64,000 bases of DNA from Cytophagales bacterium. Its GTDB lineage: Bacteria > Bacteroidota > Bacteroidia > Cytophagales > Flammeovirgaceae. Location: NCBI GenBank assembly GCA_025056215.1, contig JANWWC010000005.1:124001-188000 (forward strand), in the 5' to 3' direction. The first letter of the stretch is position 1, and each line of letters starts with the position of its first letter. The notes under the pieces were generated by a model. The model was given only the letters and a program-made list of their open reading frames with translations, did no database searches and was not told the DNA's origin. Made by a program: the position numbers and the translations under genes. Below, piece by piece: positions 34,940-43,958 of the stretch.

Positions 34940-36154
34940 ATGAAGTTCTTACATGATATCTTAGAAAAACAAAGACCTCTTTTTGAGAGAGGAGGAAAGT
35001 TCGAAAAGCTGTATTATCTCTTCGAGGCTATTGAAACTTTTTTATTTACTCCTGCAGAGGTAACTAAACCAAAGGGCGTACAAGTACGCGATGCGATAGA
35101 CTTAAAACGCCTCATGATGACTGTTGTCATCGCCATGATTCCTTGTTTGATTTTTGGAATATGGAACGTTGGTGAGCAGCATTACATTGCAACGGGTAAA
35201 GTAGGCAGCTTTTGGGATAAGTTTTTATTTGGAGCAATTAAAGTGATACCTATCATCTTAGTAGCATATGCATCGGGAGGAACAGTAGAAGTAATTTTTG
35301 CTATTATCCGAAAGCACCCTATTAACGAAGGTTTCTTGGTAACAGGATTATTAATTCCTCTAATTATGCCTGCTACCATTCCATTATGGCAGGTAGCTTT
35401 GGCCACAGTTTTTGCTGTTTTGGTCGCTAAGGAGGTTTTTGGGGGAACAGGCATGAACATCCTAAATGTTGCAATGACAGCGCGCGCTTTCTTGTATTTT
35501 GCTTATCCTAGCGATATTTCAGGAGAAGTTTGGGTGGTTTCTGATGGGGAAAAATTTGTAGACGGCTATTCTGGAGCTACTGCTTTAGCTATTGCCGCTT
35601 CTGTTTCAGCAGCTAATCCAAGCACTAATAGCACTACGCTCATTACTGATGCGTTAACGGCTGCTAACAATGGCATGTTTTCGTTTTACAACTTATTTAT
35701 GGGGTTTGTACCGGGTTCTATAGGAGAGACTTCTACGCTCATGGCTTTAATAGGAGCTGCTATTATGATATCCTGTGGCGTAGCTAGTTGGAAAATAATT
35801 TTTTCTGTTTTCTTAGGAGCTTATTTAACAGGGATAATTTTTAATTTGATACCTGGCGAGCCTCGTCCATATTTTTGTCTTCCAGCACATTACCATTTAG
35901 TAATGGGTGGGCTTGCTTTCGGAGCTGTCTTTATGGCTACTGACCCTGTTTCTAGTGCTCAAACCGAAATCGGAAAGTGGATATACGGATTTCTTATTGG
36001 ATTTCTGACTGTTTTAATTCGTGTAAAAAATCCGGCTTATCCTGAAGGAATTATGTTGGCTGTTCTTTTAATGAACGTACTTGCTCCTTTGATTGATTTT
36101 TACGTAGTTCAAGCAAACAAAAGAAAAAGATTGAAACGAGCGTTAGCAGTATAA
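34940..36154 (+). CDS. nqrB: Na+-NQR subunit B
   Basis: This 404-residue membrane subunit has about ten hydrophobic helices and forms part of the sodium path. A covalently bound FMN site is expected on the Thr of the SGAT motif, seen as DGYSGATALA with Thr214. The N-terminus FLHDILEKQRPLFERGGKFEK and VRDAIDLKRLMMTVVIAM are family-typical, as are KEVFGGTGMNILN and GGLAFGAVFMATDPVSSAQT. Length is normal. It is 30 nt after nqrA. Confidence 0.96.
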   Translation: MKFLHDILEKQRPLFERGGKFEKLYYLFEAIETFLFTPAEVTKPKGVQVRDAIDLKRLMMTVVIAMIPCLIFGIWNVGEQHYIATGKVGSFWDKFLFGAIKVIPIILVAYASGGTVEVIFAIIRKHPINEGFLVTGLLIPLIMPATIPLWQVALATVFAVLVAKEVFGGTGMNILNVAMTARAFLYFAYPSDISGEVWVVSDGEKFVDGYSGATALAIAASVSAANPSTNSTTLITDALTAANNGMFSFYNLFMGFVPGSIGETSTLMALIGAAIMISCGVASWKIIFSVFLGAYLTGIIFNLIPGEPRPYFCLPAHYHLVMGGLAFGAVFMATDPVSSAQTEIGKWIYGFLIGFLTVLIRVKNPAYPEGIMLAVLLMNVLAPLIDFYVVQANKRKRLKRALAV

Positions 36155-36173
36155 CATTTTTAAATTTTAAGCT

Positions 36174-36920
36174 ATGAAACAATCTAATGCATATATCTTA
36201 GCTTACACAGTGGCAGTCACTTTCTTTTGTGCTCTGCTTCTTTCTGCTGTAACGTTAGGGTTAAAAGAAAGACAACTAGAAAACATCGAGTTTGAGCGCA
36301 AGTCAAGCATCCTTTCAACCGTTATGGAATTGAAAGATGATACGGATGTGAAAGAAGTTTATGCCAAGCGTGTGAGAGGCTATGTAGTCAACTACGAAGG
36401 CAAAGTGATAGAAGGTGTAGCGCCTGAAAAAGTAGATGTAGCAAAAGAATATAAAAAATCTCCTGAATCTCGCTATTTGCCTATTTACGAAATTGTATCA
36501 GAGTCAGATCCTAATGAGGTAGAGTATTATGTATTTCCCCTTTATGGGTATGGGCTTTGGGATAATATTTGGGGGTATGTTTCTTTGAAAGCTGATTTGA
36601 ATACGATTTATGGAACAAATTTTGCTCATAAGTCTGAAACTCCTGGATTAGGAGCTCGAATTGCTACTGAAGAAATTCAAAAGAGGTTCAGTGGCAAAAA
36701 GATTTTCAACCAACAAGGCGAATTTGTATCCGTAGAAATGCAAAAAGGAGAAGGTATGGATTACAGCAATGATCCTCATAAAGTAGACGGCATGTCGGGA
36801 GCTACTATTACGGGAAGAGGGCTTAACCAAATGCTAAAAGAATATTTAGGTTGTTATATTAACTTTATAAAATCTAAACAAAATAATTTGTCTTTTATTG
36901 AAAGGGTTGCCTTGTACTAA
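36174..36920 (+). CDS. nqrC: Na+-NQR subunit C
   Basis: This 248-residue protein has one N-terminal transmembrane helix (about 8-28) and a periplasmic FMN-binding domain. The flavin-attachment motif SGAT is present in DGMSGATITGRG with Thr211. ETPGLGARI and the GLWDNIWGYV stretch are conserved in NqrC/RnfG proteins. It is 19 nt after nqrB and is followed 28 nt later by nqrD. NqrC rather than RnfG is favoured because of operon context and length. Confidence 0.95.
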   Translation: MKQSNAYILAYTVAVTFFCALLLSAVTLGLKERQLENIEFERKSSILSTVMELKDDTDVKEVYAKRVRGYVVNYEGKVIEGVAPEKVDVAKEYKKSPESRYLPIYEIVSESDPNEVEYYVFPLYGYGLWDNIWGYVSLKADLNTIYGTNFAHKSETPGLGARIATEEIQKRFSGKKIFNQQGEFVSVEMQKGEGMDYSNDPHKVDGMSGATITGRGLNQMLKEYLGCYINFIKSKQNNLSFIERVALY

Positions 36921-36948
36921 TTTGTTCACTTATAAAATTGCATAAATT

Positions 36949-37611
36949 ATGAGTACACAAACTGCAGAAGTAGTCAAAACAGAAAAAAGTGAGCCGTTAT
37001 TCTCTAAGAAGAATAAAAAACTTCTTACAGATCCGCTCGATTCTAATAATCCGATTACAGTACAAGTGCTAGGTATTTGTTCGGCGTTAGCCGTGACAGT
37101 TCAAGTAAAACCAGCAATCTTTATGGCTTTAGGAGTTACTTTTGTAACTACATTTTCCAATTTGTTCATTTCTTTGTTGCGCAATACAATTCCTTCTCGT
37201 ATTCGCATCATTGTGCAACTTTCTATTGTGGCTACTTGGGTAATTGTAGTAGATCAATTTTTAAAAGCATTCGCTTACGACGTATCTAAACAACTCTCTG
37301 TTTTTGTAGGGCTGATTATTACGAACTGCATCATTATGGGGCGTTTAGAAGCCTTTGCAATGGGGAATAAACCCTTTCCGTCAATTTTAGATGGCATTGG
37401 CAACGGATTAGGATACGGCATTATCCTTGTAGTAGTATCTGTTGTTCGAGAGTTATTTGGCTCAGGTTCTATCTTAGGATTTAAGTTGTTTGAAGCAACT
37501 GGAATACCTTTTCAAGGAAATGGATTGATGATGTTACCAGCAGGAGCTTGCATCGTATTAGGAATCTACATTTGGATACAGCGTTCAATTAATGGTTATG
37601 CGGAAGAATAA
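36949..37611 (+). CDS. nqrD: Na+-NQR subunit D
   Basis: This 220-residue integral membrane subunit has about six helices after a 30-residue charged N-terminus. It belongs to the NqrD/RnfE family and, with NqrE, coordinates an intramembrane [2Fe-2S] cluster; conserved cysteines are seen in LGICSALAVT and ITNCIIMGR. NNPITVQVLGICSALAVT and the ILDGIGNGLGYG and VRELFGSG motifs are typical. The N-terminal 30 residues are longer than in many NqrD proteins, which is minor. Confidence 0.95.
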   Translation: MSTQTAEVVKTEKSEPLFSKKNKKLLTDPLDSNNPITVQVLGICSALAVTVQVKPAIFMALGVTFVTTFSNLFISLLRNTIPSRIRIIVQLSIVATWVIVVDQFLKAFAYDVSKQLSVFVGLIITNCIIMGRLEAFAMGNKPFPSILDGIGNGLGYGIILVVVSVVRELFGSGSILGFKLFEATGIPFQGNGLMMLPAGACIVLGIYIWIQRSINGYAEE

Positions 37612-37626
37612 AAAAATTTAAAGAAA

Positions 37627-38229
37627 ATGGAATTACTTATTCGTTCGACTTTTGTTGATAATATGATATTCGCCTATTTTTTAGGCATGTGTTCTTATCT
37701 GGCTGTTTCGAAAAAAGTAAATACGGCTTTAGGATTAGGCCTTGCCGTAGTGTTTGTGCTTACGCTTACAGTTCCGTTGAACTGGCTTATTAATGAGTAT
37801 GTACTGCGACCAGGTGCTTTATCTTGGATAAGTCCTGATTTTGCTACTGTAGATTTGAGCTTTTTGACCTTTATTGTTTTCATCGCTGTTATTTCAGGAT
37901 TTGTCCAACTTATCGAGATGGTGATTGAAAGATTCTCTCCTGCTTTATATGCTGCTTTAGGTATCTTTCTTCCACTCATCGCTGTGAATTGCTCTATTTT
38001 AGGAGCCTCTCTGTTCATGATAGGACGCTCTTATGATTTTGGAAATAGTATAATATTTGGTTTTGGTTCAGGACTTGGATGGCTGTTGGCAATTGTAGCA
38101 CTCGCTGCTATTCGCGAAAAAATGAAATATTCGAATGTACCCGCTCCTTTGCGTGGTTTAGGCATTACATTTATTCTTGTAGGCCTTATGTCGCTAGGAT
38201 TTTTGGGTTTTATGGGTATGAAGATTTAA
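37627..38229 (+). CDS. nqrE: Na+-NQR subunit E
   Basis: This 200-residue integral membrane subunit has six helices and is the symmetric partner of NqrD. Cysteines in [15 protein letters not shown] and [12 protein letters not shown] match the intramembrane iron-sulfur ligands. [14 protein letters not shown] and the C-terminal [20 protein letters not shown] are family hallmarks. It is the last nqr gene here; an intrinsic terminator follows within about 50 nt and no nqrF is present in the window. Confidence 0.95.
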   Translation: MELLIRSTFVDNMIFAYFLGMCSYLAVSKKVNTALGLGLAVVFVLTLTVPLNWLINEYVLRPGALSWISPDFATVDLSFLTFIVFIAVISGFVQLIEMVIERFSPALYAALGIFLPLIAVNCSILGASLFMIGRSYDFGNSIIFGFGSGLGWLLAIVALAAIREKMKYSNVPAPLRGLGITFILVGLMSLGFLGFMGMKI

Positions 38230-38253
38230 ACTATTGTTGAGTTTTGTGAAAAT

Positions 38254-38289
38254 ATCGGTATTGTGAAAAACATTACCGATTTTTTTTTG
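38254..38289 (+). terminator. Intrinsic terminator after nqrE
   Basis: Stem ATCGGTA (38254-38260) / TACCGAT (38274-38280), loop 13 nt, followed immediately by a run of nine or so T. It closes the nqrABCDE transcript before the J-domain gene. Confidence 0.8.
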
Positions 38290-38311
38290 TTTTTATAAAA
38301 ATGCCATTACT

Positions 38312-38683
38312 ATGGTTTGGGAAAGAATTAAATATTTAATAAGTTCAGAAATTCATTCATTCAGAAAGTTGAACGACAGCGATTTCGTTGATTGGGAACG
38401 AATCATAAAAAATCTAGATGAAGAAGAAAAAGCTTTAAAAAATCGTCGAAACACAAAGTCTCCCGCCTATTCAGAATTGGAGCTCGCTTATTATCGATAT
38501 CTAGAAGTTTTTCCAGGGGCGCCTTTTGAAATTATTAAGAAGCAGTACAAAACGCTTATCAAGCAATATCACCCAGATAAAATTAGTGGAACTAAAGAAC
38601 GTGAGTATGCTCATATGCGATGCAAGCAGTTAAACGAAGCATACGAATATTTTGAAAAAAAATTTGATGTTAAAAAATGTTGA
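38312..38683 (+). CDS. Small J-domain (DnaJ-like) protein
   Basis: This 123-residue protein has a C-terminal J domain (about 65-120) with the HPD signature in IKQYHPDKISGT, needed to stimulate Hsp70 ATPase. The first 60 residues are charged and helical without known motif; no Gly/Phe or zinc-finger region is present, so it is a type III J-protein, not DnaJ itself. It lies behind the nqr terminator and overlaps the convergent tdk by 14 nt. The client or Hsp70 partner cannot be read from context. Confidence 0.8.
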   Translation: MVWERIKYLISSEIHSFRKLNDSDFVDWERIIKNLDEEEKALKNRRNTKSPAYSELELAYYRYLEVFPGAPFEIIKKQYKTLIKQYHPDKISGTKEREYAHMRCKQLNEAYEYFEKKFDVKKC

Positions 38684-39293
38684 GTTGTCGGCTTTCTAGT
38701 TCTTTTCTTTGTTGCATTCCTTCAAGAAAACATCTTCTACAGCGAGGCTCATACTCATTTTTTTCTCCCAACAACACTTTTTCTTTTGCAGCAGATAATC
38801 GAAAAGAATAAGAAGCAATATTTCCGCAGCGCGCACAAATAGCATGAAGTTTGGTAACGAATTCGGCAATGCTCATCAGATAGGGCATTTGTCCGAAAGG
38901 ATTGCCTTCAAAATCCATATCCAATCCGCTAACAATGACGCGTTTTCCTTGATTAGCCAATTCAATACATATTTCAGTGAGGTGGTTGTCAAAAAATTGA
39001 GCTTCGTCAATTCCAATTACTTCAGAGCCTTTTGCAATGCTGAGAATTTCTTTTGAATGTTCTACTGGAATTGCTTCAATGTAATTGCTGTTGTGCGAGA
39101 CAACATTCGTTTGGTGGTAGCGAGTGTCTAAGATAGGTTTTACAATTTTTACTTTTTGTTTAGCGATAATAGCTCGCTTTACGCGTCGAATAAGTTCTTC
39201 CGTTTTTCCCGAGAACATCGAACCACATATGACTTCTATCCATCCTGTATGAGTTTCGCGAGGAGAGCGATGAAATTGAGGTTCTAGAAACAT
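38670..39293 (-). CDS. tdk: Thymidine kinase
   Basis: This 207-residue type II thymidine kinase salvages thymidine to dTMP. Walker A is CGSMFSGKTEELIRR, the DEAQFF segment holds the catalytic Glu, the lasso loop with TKLHAICARCG follows, and two cysteine pairs (CARCG and CRRC) make the structural zinc site. The 15-residue N-terminal extension (FLEPQFHRSPRETHTG) is common in Bacteroidota. The gene is divergent from pyrR and convergent with the J-domain gene. Confidence 0.96.
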   Translation of the reverse strand: MFLEPQFHRSPRETHTGWIEVICGSMFSGKTEELIRRVKRAIIAKQKVKIVKPILDTRYHQTNVVSHNSNYIEAIPVEHSKEILSIAKGSEVIGIDEAQFFDNHLTEICIELANQGKRVIVSGLDMDFEGNPFGQMPYLMSIAEFVTKLHAICARCGNIASYSFRLSAAKEKVLLGEKNEYEPRCRRCFLEGMQQRKELESRQLNIF

Positions 39294-39400
39294 TTTTTAG
39301 TAGCTTTTGAGTTTATTACAAAGAAAAATACTTTTTTACATCAAAAACATTAGAATTCTTTTCAATTTTGTGAAATTCATATCACAGCTATTTCCAAATT

Positions 39401-39955
39401 ATGGCAAAAATAAATTTGCTAAGTGGGAAGCTTTTAGAAATAACACTTAGTAGGCTTTCTCAACAACTTATTGAGAATCACGATCACTTCTTGGAAACTG
39501 TATTGATAGGATTACAACCTCGTGGTATTTTTTTAGCGGAGCGCATCAAACAAATTCTTTCTACTACTTTACTTAAAGAGATCCCTTTAGGATACTTGGA
39601 TACTACTTTTTATCGGGATGATTTTCGGAGACGCGCTGATAAAAAACCCTTGGAAGCATCCCAAACTAAAATTCCTTTTTTAATAGAAAACAAAAGAGTT
39701 GTTTTGATTGACGATGTGCTTTATACAGGTCGGACCGTGAGAGCAGCTATGTCGGCGCTGATGGAATATGGTAGGCCTGCCACCGTCGAACTTTTAGTAT
39801 TGATAGATAGACTTTATAGCCGACATTTACCTATACAGGCTAATTATATAGGCAAATCTGTAAATACCATTCAATCGCAAAAAGTAATCGTAGAGTGGAA
39901 AGAACAAGGTTTTGAAGATGACAATATTTGGTTAATCAATCGTAACGAAATATAA
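39401..39955 (+). CDS. pyrR: PyrR: uracil phosphoribosyltransferase / pyr regulator
   Basis: This 184-residue PRTase-fold protein carries the PRPP motif RVVLIDDVLYTGRTVRAA and the PyrR-type GLQPRGIFLAERI and YLDTTFYRDDF segments. In Bacillus PyrR binds pyr mRNA to attenuate transcription and has UPRTase activity. Here it is 3 nt before pyrB, so it probably controls its own operon, but I see no obvious PyrR-binding anti-antiterminator or terminator in the short (about 100 nt) upstream region; RNA control in Bacteroidota is not well shown. UPRTase activity is the safer reading. Confidence 0.9.
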   Translation: MAKINLLSGKLLEITLSRLSQQLIENHDHFLETVLIGLQPRGIFLAERIKQILSTTLLKEIPLGYLDTTFYRDDFRRRADKKPLEASQTKIPFLIENKRVVLIDDVLYTGRTVRAAMSALMEYGRPATVELLVLIDRLYSRHLPIQANYIGKSVNTIQSQKVIVEWKEQGFEDDNIWLINRNEI

Positions 39956-39958
39956 ACT

Positions 39959-40897
39959 ATGCCTTTAAGTACCAAGCATTTGTTAGGGATTAAAGAAATT
40001 TCGGAACAAGATATTTGGCAAATTCTAGAAACGGCAGTTCGTTTCAAGGAAGTGATTAATCGTCCTATAAAAAAAGTTCCTTCTTTGCGCGATATAACAA
40101 TAGCAAATGTTTTTTTTGAGAATTCGACGCGTACACGTATTTCTTTTGAGCTTGCTGAGCGCCGTTTATCGGCTGATGTGGTGAATTTTACAGCTTCCTC
40201 GAGTTCGGTAGCGAAAGGAGAAACTCTTTTAGACACTATCAACAATATCTTAGCAATGAAAGTAGATATGATAGTGATGCGTCATCCTAGTCCTGGAGCT
40301 CCTCATTTTCTTGCTAAGTATGTCAATGCTAGTATTATCAATGCGGGAGATGGTACGCATGAGCATCCTACTCAAGCGCTTTTAGATGTTTATTCGATTC
40401 AAGAATATTTTGGCAGGATTCAAGGCATAAAAGTTGTGATCGTAGGCGATATCATGCATTCACGTGTGGCACTTTCGAATATTTTTGCACTTAAAAAACT
40501 GGGAGCAGAAGTAGCAGTTTGCGGACCCTTAAGTTTGATACCTCGATATATTTCTACGTTAGGTGTCCATGTATTTGAACATGTACAGCAAGCACTTCTC
40601 TGGTGTGATGTAGCAAACGTGTTGAGAATTCAATTAGAAAGACAAAAAGTTAAAGCTTTTCCGTCGTTGAGAGAATATGCTTTGTATTATGGTATTAACA
40701 AAGAGTTGCTCAGTTCACTTAATAAACGCATTTTGATTCTTCATCCAGGACCTATTAACAGAGGAATAGAACTTACTTCGGATGTGGCAGACTCAGAGCA
40801 TTCTATTATCTTGCAACAAGTAGAAAATGGAGTAGCCATTCGAATGGCTGTATTGTATTTATTAGCTGAAAATATACAGATAGGAAATTTTCAATAG
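39959..40897 (+). CDS. pyrB: Aspartate carbamoyltransferase catalytic subunit
   Basis: This 312-residue enzyme condenses carbamoyl phosphate with aspartate in pyrimidine synthesis. The carbamoyl-phosphate site FENSTRTRISFE lies at about 50-61, SSSVAKGETLLDT carries the catalytic Lys, DGTHEHPTQALLD the substrate-binding His/Gln, and HPGPINRGIEL the aspartate side. Size matches the catalytic chain; no pyrI regulatory gene follows, and the pyrR-pyrB pairing suggests an ATCase of the Bacillus-like, unregulated trimer class. It converges on the PorP/SprF-like gene with a 7-nt overlap. Confidence 0.96.
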   Translation: MPLSTKHLLGIKEISEQDIWQILETAVRFKEVINRPIKKVPSLRDITIANVFFENSTRTRISFELAERRLSADVVNFTASSSSVAKGETLLDTINNILAMKVDMIVMRHPSPGAPHFLAKYVNASIINAGDGTHEHPTQALLDVYSIQEYFGRIQGIKVVIVGDIMHSRVALSNIFALKKLGAEVAVCGPLSLIPRYISTLGVHVFEHVQQALLWCDVANVLRIQLERQKVKAFPSLREYALYYGINKELLSSLNKRILILHPGPINRGIELTSDVADSEHSIILQQVENGVAIRMAVLYLLAENIQIGNFQ

Positions 40898-41823
40898 TCA
40901 TTTTGAAAATTTTTTTCTGTCATCGAACTTCTTTTTTTTAAAGAAGAAAGCCGATAAATTACATTAAATTCGAAAGTATTAAAATTAGCGAGATTGTTTT
41001 TTCCGATAGGAGTGTGGTAAGAAAACATTACCCGTAGTTTTCCCCAAATAGAAGATGCATTCTCTAAGCCAAAATAAAATATAAGGTTCCTTCGGTGGTG
41101 ATAGCCGATTCCTAAAGTAAGCGAATTTGCTAGTATCCAATGGTGAGCGAGCAACATATCGTATAGCTGAGGGTTGATATATCTCAAATAACCCAAAGGT
41201 TTTCCGAAAACTTGCTCGTTCATATTGTATTGGGCTTCAATAGTATAGTGATACATAGGAATAAGCCTATAAATATCAATTAGAGGTTGTATGCCCGAAT
41301 TAAATATTTGTGAAATAGCATATCCCGCTTGCCAGTTTTTGAGCTTTAAGCGAATGCCGATAGCACCATCGAGTTTGGTGTCACTTCCACCCGCATTAAC
41401 GGCCGAAGCCAAAACTAAATAGTTCATCGCTCCTAAGGCGACACCAGCACTTAAGTTCCAGTTGTTGCGAATGAGAAGGTTAGTAGCATACTGACCATAA
41501 AGCCGATTGCGCCGTAAATATGCGCCTTCTTGTTCTGTAAACGCCGTCAGTCCGATTGCTTGGTAGTGCCTAAGAGTATCAGAACGATGTATTTTTAGGC
41601 TTATAAGCGCATATAAAGATTGAATATTATTCCATGCGCCCGAGAATCGCTGATTGCCTAAGGAAACTTCTGATTCTAAGTAAGCTGTATAGGCAGGATT
41701 GATAAAAGGATAGGCTTCAGAATAATTTCCTAAAAAGAAAGGGAAACCAATAACTTCGCGTTGGCAATACAAAGGAGGGGATGATACAAATATAAGAAAA
41801 AACAATGAGCCAATAAAAAACAT
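40891..41823 (-). CDS. PorP/SprF-family outer-membrane protein
   Basis: This 310-residue protein has a signal peptide (about 1-22, ending PPLYCQRE) and a beta-barrel body of the PorP/SprF type. The near-N-terminal FINPAYTAYLE matches the family's conserved INPA segment, followed by LGNQRFSGAWNN and alternating amphipathic strands. PorP is a core T9SS membrane component, and SprF-type paralogues help export SprB-like adhesins and are usually next to their cargo; here no adhesin gene adjoins it, so its cargo or role is unknown. It is transcribed from the minus strand, convergent with pyrB. Confidence 0.82.
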   Translation of the reverse strand: MFFIGSLFFLIFVSSPPLYCQREVIGFPFFLGNYSEAYPFINPAYTAYLESEVSLGNQRFSGAWNNIQSLYALISLKIHRSDTLRHYQAIGLTAFTEQEGAYLRRNRLYGQYATNLLIRNNWNLSAGVALGAMNYLVLASAVNAGGSDTKLDGAIGIRLKLKNWQAGYAISQIFNSGIQPLIDIYRLIPMYHYTIEAQYNMNEQVFGKPLGYLRYINPQLYDMLLAHHWILANSLTLGIGYHHRRNLIFYFGLENASSIWGKLRVMFSYHTPIGKNNLANFNTFEFNVIYRLSSLKKRSSMTEKNFQNDY

Positions 41824-41840
41824 TCGATAGTTCTTTACGG

Positions 41841-41877
41841 CTAAAATAAAGCCTTGCAGTGGTTTTACCTACAAGGC
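41841..41877 (-). terminator. Intrinsic terminator after the H1-like gene
   Basis: On the minus strand, GCCTTG (41877-41872) pairs with CAAGGC (41856-41851) and is followed by a T-rich stretch (TTTATTTT, 41850-41843). It lies 20 nt after the stop of the H1-like gene and separates it from the downstream PorP/SprF-like gene. Confidence 0.6.
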
Positions 41878-41897
41878 AATTAAAAATTTAATTTTCA

Positions 41898-42110
41898 TTA
41901 AAAACTACTTTCCTGTGCGTTGCTCTTTTGAGCTTCGGCGGCGTTTTTCATTTTTTGAATTTCATTTCGTATTTCTTGAGCTAAATTTTTCATTTCTTGC
42001 ATCGCTTTGCGCACTCGAGTGCCCGCTGCTTGGACACCCTTTTCATAAAATTTGATAAAATCTTCCTCGTGGGAAGTGAGAAGTTGTAAGAGCTGCTGGT
42101 ATCTGTTCAT
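41898..42110 (-). CDS. Histone H1-like small protein (Bacteroidota Hc1 type)
   Basis: This 70-residue protein matches the Bacteroidota small family annotated as histone H1: MNRYQQLLQLL, FIKFYEKGVQAAGTRVRKAM, then MKNLAQEIRNEIQKMKN. It is almost wholly helical, with a basic middle and a Gln/Ala/Ser tail. DNA binding is presumed from family naming, not shown by a known DNA-binding fold. It has its own terminator and a good promoter candidate, fitting an abundant stand-alone protein. Confidence 0.8.
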   Translation of the reverse strand: MNRYQQLLQLLTSHEEDFIKFYEKGVQAAGTRVRKAMQEMKNLAQEIRNEIQKMKNAAEAQKSNAQESSF

Positions 42111-42164
42111 GACACTTTCTATTTATAGAACGATTAATTGAAATTTCAAGGCAATGAACATCAT

Positions 42165-42195
42165 TAAAATTAACATATGCAAGTTTTAAGCCAAA
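42165..42195 (-). promoter_or_regulatory. Candidate Bacteroidota promoter for the H1-like gene
   Basis: Minus strand: TTTG (42195-42192), 19-nt spacer, TAATTTTA (42172-42165), 7 of 8 with TAnnTTTG. It would give a leader of about 45-50 nt. Confidence 0.4.
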
Positions 42196-42248
42196 AAGAA
42201 TATATTTTTATAAATTAGACTTTTTTAAATGAACGTTTTTGAGTATAG

Positions 42249-43145
42249 ATGAAAAAAATTGTTGTTTTTATTGTAGGACCTACCGCTGTAGGGAAAACGG
42301 ATGTCGCTGTACGATTGGCTCAGCATTATCTAACGGAAGTAATTTCTGCTGATTCTCGGCAATTTTATAAAGAAATGCTCATCGGTACAGCAAGACCTAC
42401 TCCTCTACAAATGCAAGGAGTTCCTCATCACCTTGTAGGACATATTTCAGTTCAGCAACCTTATGATGTTGCTGATTTCGAAAAAGACGCATTGAGTATC
42501 ATCGAACAAATCTTACAAAAAAAAAATATTGTTTTGGTAGTAGGAGGCTCTGGTTTATATCTTAAAACGTTAGCGGAAGGAATTGACCAAATACCCAAAG
42601 TAGATTGGCACGTGCGCCACCAGATTCTTCAAAAATACCAACAAGAAGGTTTAACTTCTTTGTTAGAAGAGCTTTCTGAAAGAGATGCTGTGTATTTTCA
42701 GCAAGTAGATAAAGCAAATCCGCAGCGAATCATTCGAGCATTAGAAGTGTGCAGAGCTACAGGTAAACCTTATTCTACTTTTCGAACAGGGAAAAAAGTG
42801 ATACGTCCTTTTGATATACTTAAAATAGGACTTATCCTTCCACGAGAAGAACTGTATTTTCGTATTAATCGACGTGTAGAACAAATGGTTGCTGCTGGCC
42901 TTCAAGAAGAGGCGCTTTCCTTAATCAAATATCGAGATGTAAATGCCTTGCAAACTGTAGGTTATCGAGAAATTTTTGAGTGGTATGATGGAAAATATTC
43001 TTGGCAAGAATGTATAAAACGCATCCAACAAAATACCCGACATTTTGCCAAACGACAACTTACATGGTTTAGAAAAGACACTTCCATACAGTGGTTTGCG
43101 CCTCAAGAAATAGCTAACATCATAAGTTGGATTGATAGATTTTAA
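42249..43145 (+). CDS. miaA: tRNA dimethylallyltransferase
   Basis: This 298-residue enzyme adds an isopentenyl group to A37 of UNN-reading tRNAs. It has the P-loop GPTAVGKTDVAVRLA at about 10-24, SADSRQFYKEMLIGTARP with the catalytic Asp, VPHHLVGH, VGGSGLYLKTLAEG, and LQTVGYREIFEWYDG, then QNTRHFAKRQLTWFRKD. Length is standard. It converges on truA with a 4-nt overlap, placing two tRNA-modification genes tail to tail. Confidence 0.96.
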   Translation: MKKIVVFIVGPTAVGKTDVAVRLAQHYLTEVISADSRQFYKEMLIGTARPTPLQMQGVPHHLVGHISVQQPYDVADFEKDALSIIEQILQKKNIVLVVGGSGLYLKTLAEGIDQIPKVDWHVRHQILQKYQQEGLTSLLEELSERDAVYFQQVDKANPQRIIRALEVCRATGKPYSTFRTGKKVIRPFDILKIGLILPREELYFRINRRVEQMVAAGLQEEALSLIKYRDVNALQTVGYREIFEWYDGKYSWQECIKRIQQNTRHFAKRQLTWFRKDTSIQWFAPQEIANIISWIDRF

Positions 43146-43900
43146 TTACGTTCGAATATTTGTGGCGGGTACTCTACCAAACATAAAAATAAGCCTTGAG
43201 GCGGAGCGGCTCCTGATGATTTTTTGACATCTCTACTCGTTATAATTTTTTGAAAATCTTCAACGGAGATTTTGTTTCTGCCTACATCTACTAAAGTTCC
43301 CACGATAAGGCGCACCATTCCTCTTAAAAATCGGTTAGATGTAATAGTAAAAATAATTTCTTCTTCGTTTTGTTCCCATTTTGCGTTGGTAATGTTGCAC
43401 AAAAAGTGAGAAGTATGGGTGCGTACTTTGCAAAACGTTCGAAAATCGTGCTCACCCAAAAGAAATTGCGAGGCTTTATTCATGCTCTCTAAACAGAGTT
43501 TCGGAAAGAACTGCCAACTGCTTTGCAAGGAAAATGGATTTTTATAAGGACAAATATGATATTGATAGGTTCTTCGAATAGCGCTAAAACGCGCATGCGC
43601 CCGGAAATCGACTTCAAAAATCCGATTTATAGCTATATCAGCGGGCAATAAACTATTGAGAGCATAGCGAAATTTGCCATAGTCTTCAATAGGGTTAGGT
43701 GTATCTACATGGATAAATTGTTGTTTACAATGAACGCCTGCATCTGTTCGGCTACTAAATACTGTTTCTACCTCATGTTTTAATAAAATCTGGAGTTTTT
43801 GATTTAAAACTTCTTGAACAGTGATTGCGTTGTGTTGTTTTTGTGAACCTGCGTAATGGGTTCCATTGTAAGAGATTTCTAAAAAATACCGCTTCATCAT
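43142..43900 (-). CDS. truA: tRNA pseudouridine synthase A
   Basis: This 252-residue enzyme makes pseudouridine at positions 38-40 of tRNA. The catalytic Asp is in FSSRTDAGVHCKQQ (about residue 53). ISYNGTHYAGSQKQ, INRIFEVDFRAHARFSA and FLRGMVRLIVGTLVDVGRNK complete the family pattern. Size is normal. An MMKRYF start with two adjacent Met makes the exact start uncertain by one codon. Confidence 0.95.
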   Translation of the reverse strand: MMKRYFLEISYNGTHYAGSQKQHNAITVQEVLNQKLQILLKHEVETVFSSRTDAGVHCKQQFIHVDTPNPIEDYGKFRYALNSLLPADIAINRIFEVDFRAHARFSAIRRTYQYHICPYKNPFSLQSSWQFFPKLCLESMNKASQFLLGEHDFRTFCKVRTHTSHFLCNITNAKWEQNEEEIIFTITSNRFLRGMVRLIVGTLVDVGRNKISVEDFQKIITSRDVKKSSGAAPPQGLFLCLVEYPPQIFERN

Positions 43901-43958
43901 CTCTAATAAGACTTAATTTTAATTTCAAATTTGTTGCGAATAAGTACTAAAATCTTTT

